From positions 124,001 to 188,000 of the forward strand of contig NZ_JALGQE010000005.1 of assembly GCF_022810405.1 (NCBI RefSeq): DNA of 64,000 nt. The letters are read 5' to 3'. A model generated the notes under the pieces. The model had not been told where the DNA came from and searched no databases. It saw only the letters and a list, made by a program, of their open reading frames with translations. Shown in pieces: positions 60,312 to 64,000 of this stretch. The stretch comes from Rhodococcus sp. ARC_M5 (lineage in GTDB: Bacteria; Actinomycetota; Actinomycetes; Mycobacteriales; Mycobacteriaceae). Positions within the stretch are counted from its first letter, which is position 1, and each line of letters starts with the position of its first letter. A program made the translations under genes and the position numbers.

Positions 60312-60747
60312 CAGCGGGGTCCTCGAGTTCGAAGTCCTCGAAATCGAATCCGGGGGTGACGGTGCAGCTGACCAGACTCGGCTCGTCGCCCACCGGCCGA
60401 GCTCGCTGCCACACCGACGGCGGCACTATCTGCTGCGGTGACTCCGGTGCGACCAGCAACGAAGTCACGGCCCCTGGCTGGGAACCCGCACCGCCGAGGT
60501 CCAGCTGCACTGGACTGCCTCGGTGGTAGAGCCACAGCTCGGTGCCGCGAACGGTGTGCCAGGCCGACTGCTGACCGGGCATCAGCAGGAACAGGATTGC
60601 CGTACCTGCCGCGCGCGGGCCGGGATAACCGTCGGGCAGAGATGCCTGTGGAATCGTGACCTCACTGCGCCAGGTCTCCCGGAACCAACCACCCTCCGGG
60701 TGTGGTGCAAGGTCCAGGCTCAGAGCCCAGTCGGGCAGCGACGTCAT
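60304..60747 (-). CDS. DUF985 cupin protein
   Basis: A 147 aa cupin of the DUF985 (Cupin_5) type. The start LSLDLAPHPEGGWFRETWRS and the double-stranded beta-helix segments SAWHTVRGTELWLYHRGSP and SLVSCTVTPGFDFEDFEL are typical. Metal-binding His residues in WHTV are visible. The ATG at 60747 is chosen; an upstream in-frame start lacks support. It is the first gene of a two-gene unit with the spermidine-synthase-like protein. Function unknown. Confidence 0.82.
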   Translation of the reverse strand: MTSLPDWALSLDLAPHPEGGWFRETWRSEVTIPQASLPDGYPGPRAAGTAILFLLMPGQQSAWHTVRGTELWLYHRGSPVQLDLGGAGSQPGAVTSLLVAPESPQQIVPPSVWQRARPVGDEPSLVSCTVTPGFDFEDFELEDPADG

Positions 60748-60778
60748 GCACCCAACCCTAGTCAGTCTGTGGTGACAG

Positions 60779-61444
60779 TCAGTCCGTGGAGACCTGAACC
60801 CGGAACCTGTCGCGCTCGGTGTGCAGGCTCCACAGCTGCTCGGCGAGAGCCTCGGGGCTCTTCTTCGGATCGCTGCCGTCGATGGCACCACCGATGATCA
60901 ACTGCGACACCTGAATTCCCTCTTCGGCCAACTCCTCGTTGAGCAGCTGCGCATAGGCTGCCTGCCCTGCGAACGCGATGGACGTACCGGTGACGGTACG
61001 GCCGGGCTTCACGGCAGAGCCGCCGTTGACGAAGAGGATCGTGCCCTTGTCCTTACCGAGAAATCGCATTCCCGGTAGCACCTGATGGACGGCAGCGATG
61101 GGACCGTAGATGGAGAACTCGACCGGGCCGACCATGTCTGCCGGGGTGGTCTCGAGTACGGGCCGCATGAAGTCCTTCTGCGGAAGCGGGCTGTACTGCA
61201 GCACCTCGATGGGACCGAGTGTTTCGGTGACCTGCTCCAATGCCGCGGCGATCGAGGCCGGGTCGCGCACGTCGGCGACGAATCCCTTCGCGGATACACC
61301 CTCGGCAGCGAGCTGATCGGCAAGGGCGTCGACACGGGACTGATTACGAGAGATGAGGCCCACCGAGTAACCCTGAGCGCCGAACTTACGCGCCACTGCT
61401 GCGCCGAGACCTGCACCTGCTCCGACAATTGCTATGGAAGTCAT
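60779..61444 (-). CDS. Atypical SDR protein lacking the YxxxK motif
   Basis: A 221 aa short-chain dehydrogenase-like protein. The nucleotide site AIVGAGAGLGAAVA is intact. The expected catalytic Tyr-x-x-x-Lys region reads IAFAGQAAYAQ, so neither residue is at its usual place. It may bind NAD(P) without classical reductase chemistry or use other residues. It is cotranscribed with the TetR gene upstream (ATGA overlap), so it is likely a target of that regulator. Confidence 0.78.
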   Translation of the reverse strand: MTSIAIVGAGAGLGAAVARKFGAQGYSVGLISRNQSRVDALADQLAAEGVSAKGFVADVRDPASIAAALEQVTETLGPIEVLQYSPLPQKDFMRPVLETTPADMVGPVEFSIYGPIAAVHQVLPGMRFLGKDKGTILFVNGGSAVKPGRTVTGTSIAFAGQAAYAQLLNEELAEEGIQVSQLIIGGAIDGSDPKKSPEALAEQLWSLHTERDRFRVQVSTD

Positions 61445-62142
61445 GCCCTGTGCAAGGTCCGACGATCCTCGACTATTCCGTCGACCGACTCGAGCAGGGC
61501 CTCCGCACTGTCGTGCAGCGCAGTGACATCCCCGGCCCAGCCGAGCACGCGCAGTGCGGCCGCGGCGATCCCGGCCGCATCGGCGGTGGGGTCACTGCGC
61601 CCGTTCTCGCGGTCGGCGCGCGCGTTCACCACGGTCTCCACCAGCCGAAACGGTAAGTCCTCCGTCCCCGTCCGACGCTGAGAGCCCAGTTGATCCAGCG
61701 TGTCCGACGCGATGGCCGCGTACAGGCTCATCAGCGTGTAGCGATGGTCGCGGAAAGTCTCGAAACGCTCACTGCGCAGCTCGGGAAGTAGGTACAGCGC
61801 GCCGAGATTCCAGGTGGACGCACCGAGCTGGCCGGCGTCGAAGTAGGTCAGTGCGTACATCTGGGTTGCGGCATCGGCCGACGAGTCACGGATGCGCTGC
61901 GCGACGGCCAACGGCGCATCGACGGTGCCGCTGAGGAGTGCGTCGAGGATGTCGTCCTTGGTGGCGAAGTGGTGATACAGCGAGGCCTGACGCAATCCGA
62001 CGGCATCGGCGATGACGCGGGTGGACGTGTTGGTGAAGCCGCGAGTGGTGAAGAGCTCGGCTGCTGCGTCGAGGATTTCGTCGCGAGCGGTGTCTCCTAC
62101 CCGCTTCTTCGTGCTCAGCCGTGGTCTGCCTGCGCCGGTCAT
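61441..62142 (-). CDS. TetR-family regulator
   Basis: A 233 aa TetR protein. The helix-turn-helix lies at about 18-65 (RDEILDAAAELFTTRG, then IADAVGLRQASLYHHFATKDDIL). The ligand domain contains ALTYFDAGQLGASTWNLGALY. It overlaps the atypical SDR by four bases and is divergent from the APC permease. A 9-bp inverted repeat with extended similarity on both sides occupies the 187-base gap. The ligand is unknown; regulation of the permease is likely. Confidence 0.88.
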   Translation of the reverse strand: MTGAGRPRLSTKKRVGDTARDEILDAAAELFTTRGFTNTSTRVIADAVGLRQASLYHHFATKDDILDALLSGTVDAPLAVAQRIRDSSADAATQMYALTYFDAGQLGASTWNLGALYLLPELRSERFETFRDHRYTLMSLYAAIASDTLDQLGSQRRTGTEDLPFRLVETVVNARADRENGRSDPTADAAGIAAAALRVLGWAGDVTALHDSAEALLESVDGIVEDRRTLHRA

Positions 62143-62176
62143 GACTGCATCTTGTCAGGTCGACGTGACGGTGAGA

Positions 62177-62270
62177 TTTCTGTCATCTGATCGAAATAGA
62201 CGAAACGAGCTTGTTGCACGACGGTCACCGCCCGGGAACGGCGGTGCCGAAAACTATCAACTGACAGAAA
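62177..62270. repeat. Widely spaced inverted repeat before the APC permease
   Basis: TTTCTGTCATCTGAT (62177-62191) is matched on the other strand by the complement of ATCAACTGACAGAAA (62256-62270): 13 of 15 positions agree, with nine contiguous. The arms are 64 bases apart in the divergent TetR/permease promoter. Two operators for one TetR dimer pair is one reading; an RNA stem is another. Confidence 0.5.
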
Positions 62271-62329
62271 CCCGCCTCGGCGATGCAGCGGGCGGTCACT
62301 CACCACCCACCTCGCCTGTAGGAGAGAAC

Positions 62330-63910
62330 ATGAGCTCGACAACATTGCCGGCCCCGGGCGCGGGTTCGGAACCGTCGTCCACCACCGACCATTCGGATCT
62401 GGCGGCCCTCGGGTACGACCAGCAGCTGCACCGCAGTCTCGGCAAGTATGCGTCGTTCGCGGCCGGCTTCTCGTTCGTCTCGATCCTGACCACCATTTTC
62501 CAGCTCTTCGGCCTCGGCTTCAGCTTCGGTGGCCCGGCCTTCTTCCTCACCTGGCCGCTGGTGTTTCTCGGGCAGTTCATGGTGGCCCTGAACTTCGCCG
62601 AACTCGCTGCCCGCTACCCCATCTCGGGCGCGATCTACCACTGGTCGCGGCGCATGGGCGGTGAACTGGTCGGGTGGTTCGCCGGTTGGTTCATGATCAT
62701 CGCGCAGATCGTCACCGCTTCCGCCGCGGCCATCGCCCTGCAGGTGGTATTGCCCAGCATCTGGGGTGGATTCCAGCTGATCGGCGAGGACACCGCGCTC
62801 ACCTCACCGAGCGGTGCTGCGAATGCCGTTGTGCTGGGCTCGATTCTGCTGGTGCTCACCACCACCATCAACTGCATCGGCGTGAACTGGATGTCGCGCA
62901 TCAACAGCATCGGCGTCACCTGCGAGATCGTCGGCGTCATCGCCCTCGTTCTGGTGTTCTTCACCCACGCCGAACGTGGACCGCAGGTCGTCTTCGACAC
63001 CGGAAGTGCCGGAGCCGATCCCGGCTACATCGGTGCCTGGATCGTCTCGGGTCTGATGGCCGCCTACGTCATGGTCGGCTTCGGCTCGGCAGGCGAACTC
63101 GCCGAGGAGACCCGCAATCCCCGACGCGTCGCGCCGCGCACCATCCGCCTGGCCCTGTCCGCATCGGCACTGGGCGGCGGCCTGATGATCGTCGGCGCAC
63201 TCATGGCGGCACCGAGCCTCACCGACGGTCAGCTTGCGACGCAGGGACTTCCGTACGTCATCGACTCGATCCTCACGTCCCCGTGGGGCAAGGTCCTGCT
63301 CGTCGACGTCGCCATCGCCGTGTTCATCTGCACCCTCGCCATCCAGACCGCGGCATCACGGCTGATGTTCTCCATGGCCCGCGACGGGCGACTGCCCGCC
63401 TCGACGGCTCTCGCGAAGGTCAACTCGCGCACCGGAACCCCCATCGCACCCTCGGTCCTCATCGGACTCGCCTGCATCGCGATCCTGGCGGTCAACGTCG
63501 GTAATTCCGCGATCTTCACCACGCTGTCCAGCGTCTGCATCGTGCTGATCTACCTCGCCTACATGATGGTGACCGTCCCGCTGCTGATCCAGCGTCTCAA
63601 GGGCTGGCCGCACGGCGGAGTGCAGCGCTCATCGGGTCGTTCCGCGGGCTCCACTCCTGCGGACGCCGACGGCGAGAAGCTCTTCACTCTCGGCCGACTC
63701 GGCCTGCCCGTCAACATCGCCGCAGTTCTCTACGGCGGACTGATGGTGATCAACCTGTCCTGGCCGCGGGCCGAGATCTTCGATCCCACCGGCGAATTCC
63801 CGCTGCTGCGGTGGGCGGCACCTTTGACCGTCCTCGCCGTGATCGTGGTGGGCATCGCCTGCCTTCCCCACGGCAAAGCCCACCCCAAGCCCGTCACGAT
63901 CGGAGCCTGA
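62330..63910 (+). CDS. APC-family amino acid/amine permease
   Basis: A 526 aa permease with about 12 helices. The amino-terminal AALGYDQQLHRSLGKYASFAAGFSF and the LNFAELAARYPISGAIYHW block, seen as adjoining pieces, are typical of APC proteins annotated as urea-carboxylase-system permeases. GGAGAG stands just before the ATG. A short gene begins six bases after its stop. Together with a divergent TetR, this recalls loci for urea, guanidine or choline-type amines; the cargo is not certain. Confidence 0.8.
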   Translation: MSSTTLPAPGAGSEPSSTTDHSDLAALGYDQQLHRSLGKYASFAAGFSFVSILTTIFQLFGLGFSFGGPAFFLTWPLVFLGQFMVALNFAELAARYPISGAIYHWSRRMGGELVGWFAGWFMIIAQIVTASAAAIALQVVLPSIWGGFQLIGEDTALTSPSGAANAVVLGSILLVLTTTINCIGVNWMSRINSIGVTCEIVGVIALVLVFFTHAERGPQVVFDTGSAGADPGYIGAWIVSGLMAAYVMVGFGSAGELAEETRNPRRVAPRTIRLALSASALGGGLMIVGALMAAPSLTDGQLATQGLPYVIDSILTSPWGKVLLVDVAIAVFICTLAIQTAASRLMFSMARDGRLPASTALAKVNSRTGTPIAPSVLIGLACIAILAVNVGNSAIFTTLSSVCIVLIYLAYMMVTVPLLIQRLKGWPHGGVQRSSGRSAGSTPADADGEKLFTLGRLGLPVNIAAVLYGGLMVINLSWPRAEIFDPTGEFPLLRWAAPLTVLAVIVVGIACLPHGKAHPKPVTIGA

Positions 63911-63916
63911 ACTCTT

Positions 63917-64000
63917 ATGAGCACAGCAACCACCCATTCGGCCAAGGAACATGCGCGGTCCCAGGCGACCGTCGCACCGGCCCCCACCGCTCCGGAGGGC
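63917..64000 (+). CDS. Partial gene at window edge, 28 codons visible
   Basis: Only the start is visible: MSTATTHSAKEHARSQAT then an Ala/Pro-rich stretch. The frame continues out of the window. It is six bases after the APC permease stop, so same operon. In urea/guanidine-carboxylase loci the gene here would be a DUF1989 protein, but the visible part does not decide this. Confidence 0.6.
   Translation, partial: MSTATTHSAKEHARSQATVAPAPTAPEG

Noticed and set aside
62143-62329. Guanidine (ykkC) riboswitch before the APC permease
   Set aside because: The conserved ykkC blocks are not found in either strand of this gap; only the inverted repeat is seen.
1-64000. tRNA and rRNA genes
   Set aside because: I looked for T-loop and anticodon-arm patterns and rRNA segments; the only GGTTCGA-like match lies in the TPP riboswitch.

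Overview
This is a high-GC actinobacterial chromosome segment, most likely from Rhodococcus or a close relative in the Mycobacteriales. The evidence is the dense GTG/ATGA-overlapped operons, a DUF222-HNH (13E12-type) gene, two LexA-type boxes (GAAC-N4-GTTC), an F420-type LLM oxidoreductase, a DUF6131 micro-protein and a PF10118 protein. This is inference from gene content; no rRNA or tRNA gene is present to confirm it.

Left part (1-16000): a PF10118 protein with a diiron-like signature, an iron-sulfur flavoreductase and an alpha/beta hydrolase form one operon. Facing it is a two-gene operon (SDR, then an NtaA/DszA-type flavin monooxygenase) led by a clear TPP riboswitch at 5747-5822, although no thiamin gene lies nearby. 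Next come a GH13 glycosidase, an alpha-hydroxyacid oxidase and a glutamine amidotransferase in one minus-strand run, a DUF5710-helicase, a LexA box with a small zinc-ribbon ORF, a small alarmone synthetase, and a TetR/DHA2 efflux pair.

Middle part (16000-35300): an IclR-linked operon encodes an isocitrate-lyase/PEP-mutase-family lyase, an aconitase-like large and small subunit and an MHS symporter. Its motifs do not fit leucine synthesis, and it looks like a hydratase-lyase route for an organic acid. After it come DUF72, HtrA-like and glyoxalase genes, an F420-type LLM gene, three tandem AIM24 genes, an ArsR/glycosyltransferase/MFS module with two operator palindromes, a membrane protein with a degenerate kinase domain and a flippase domain, and a GGDEF-EAL protein.

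Right part (35300-59500): an almost complete aerobic purine-catabolism block. PucR faces xanthine dehydrogenase (FAD, FeS and Mo subunits), an 8-oxoguanine/guanine deaminase, an AzgA permease and XdhC. A LexA-box-led DUF222-HNH gene and a small membrane gene sit next. Then a minus-strand operon runs from an allophanate-hydrolase-related protein through hydroxypyruvate isomerase, tartronate semialdehyde reductase, glyoxylate carboligase, glycerate kinase and allantoicase to allantoinase. Divergent from it are OHCU decarboxylase, HIU hydrolase, uricase, a urate/xanthine permease and an IclR regulator. Together these would take guanine or xanthine to urate, allantoin, glyoxylate and glycerate. 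No recognisable ureidoglycolate lyase or urease is present.

The right edge (59500-64000) has a spermidine-synthase-like protein, a DUF985 cupin, an SDR lacking its usual catalytic residues, a TetR regulator, and an APC permease followed by a truncated gene. This may be the start of a urea- or guanidine-carboxylase locus.
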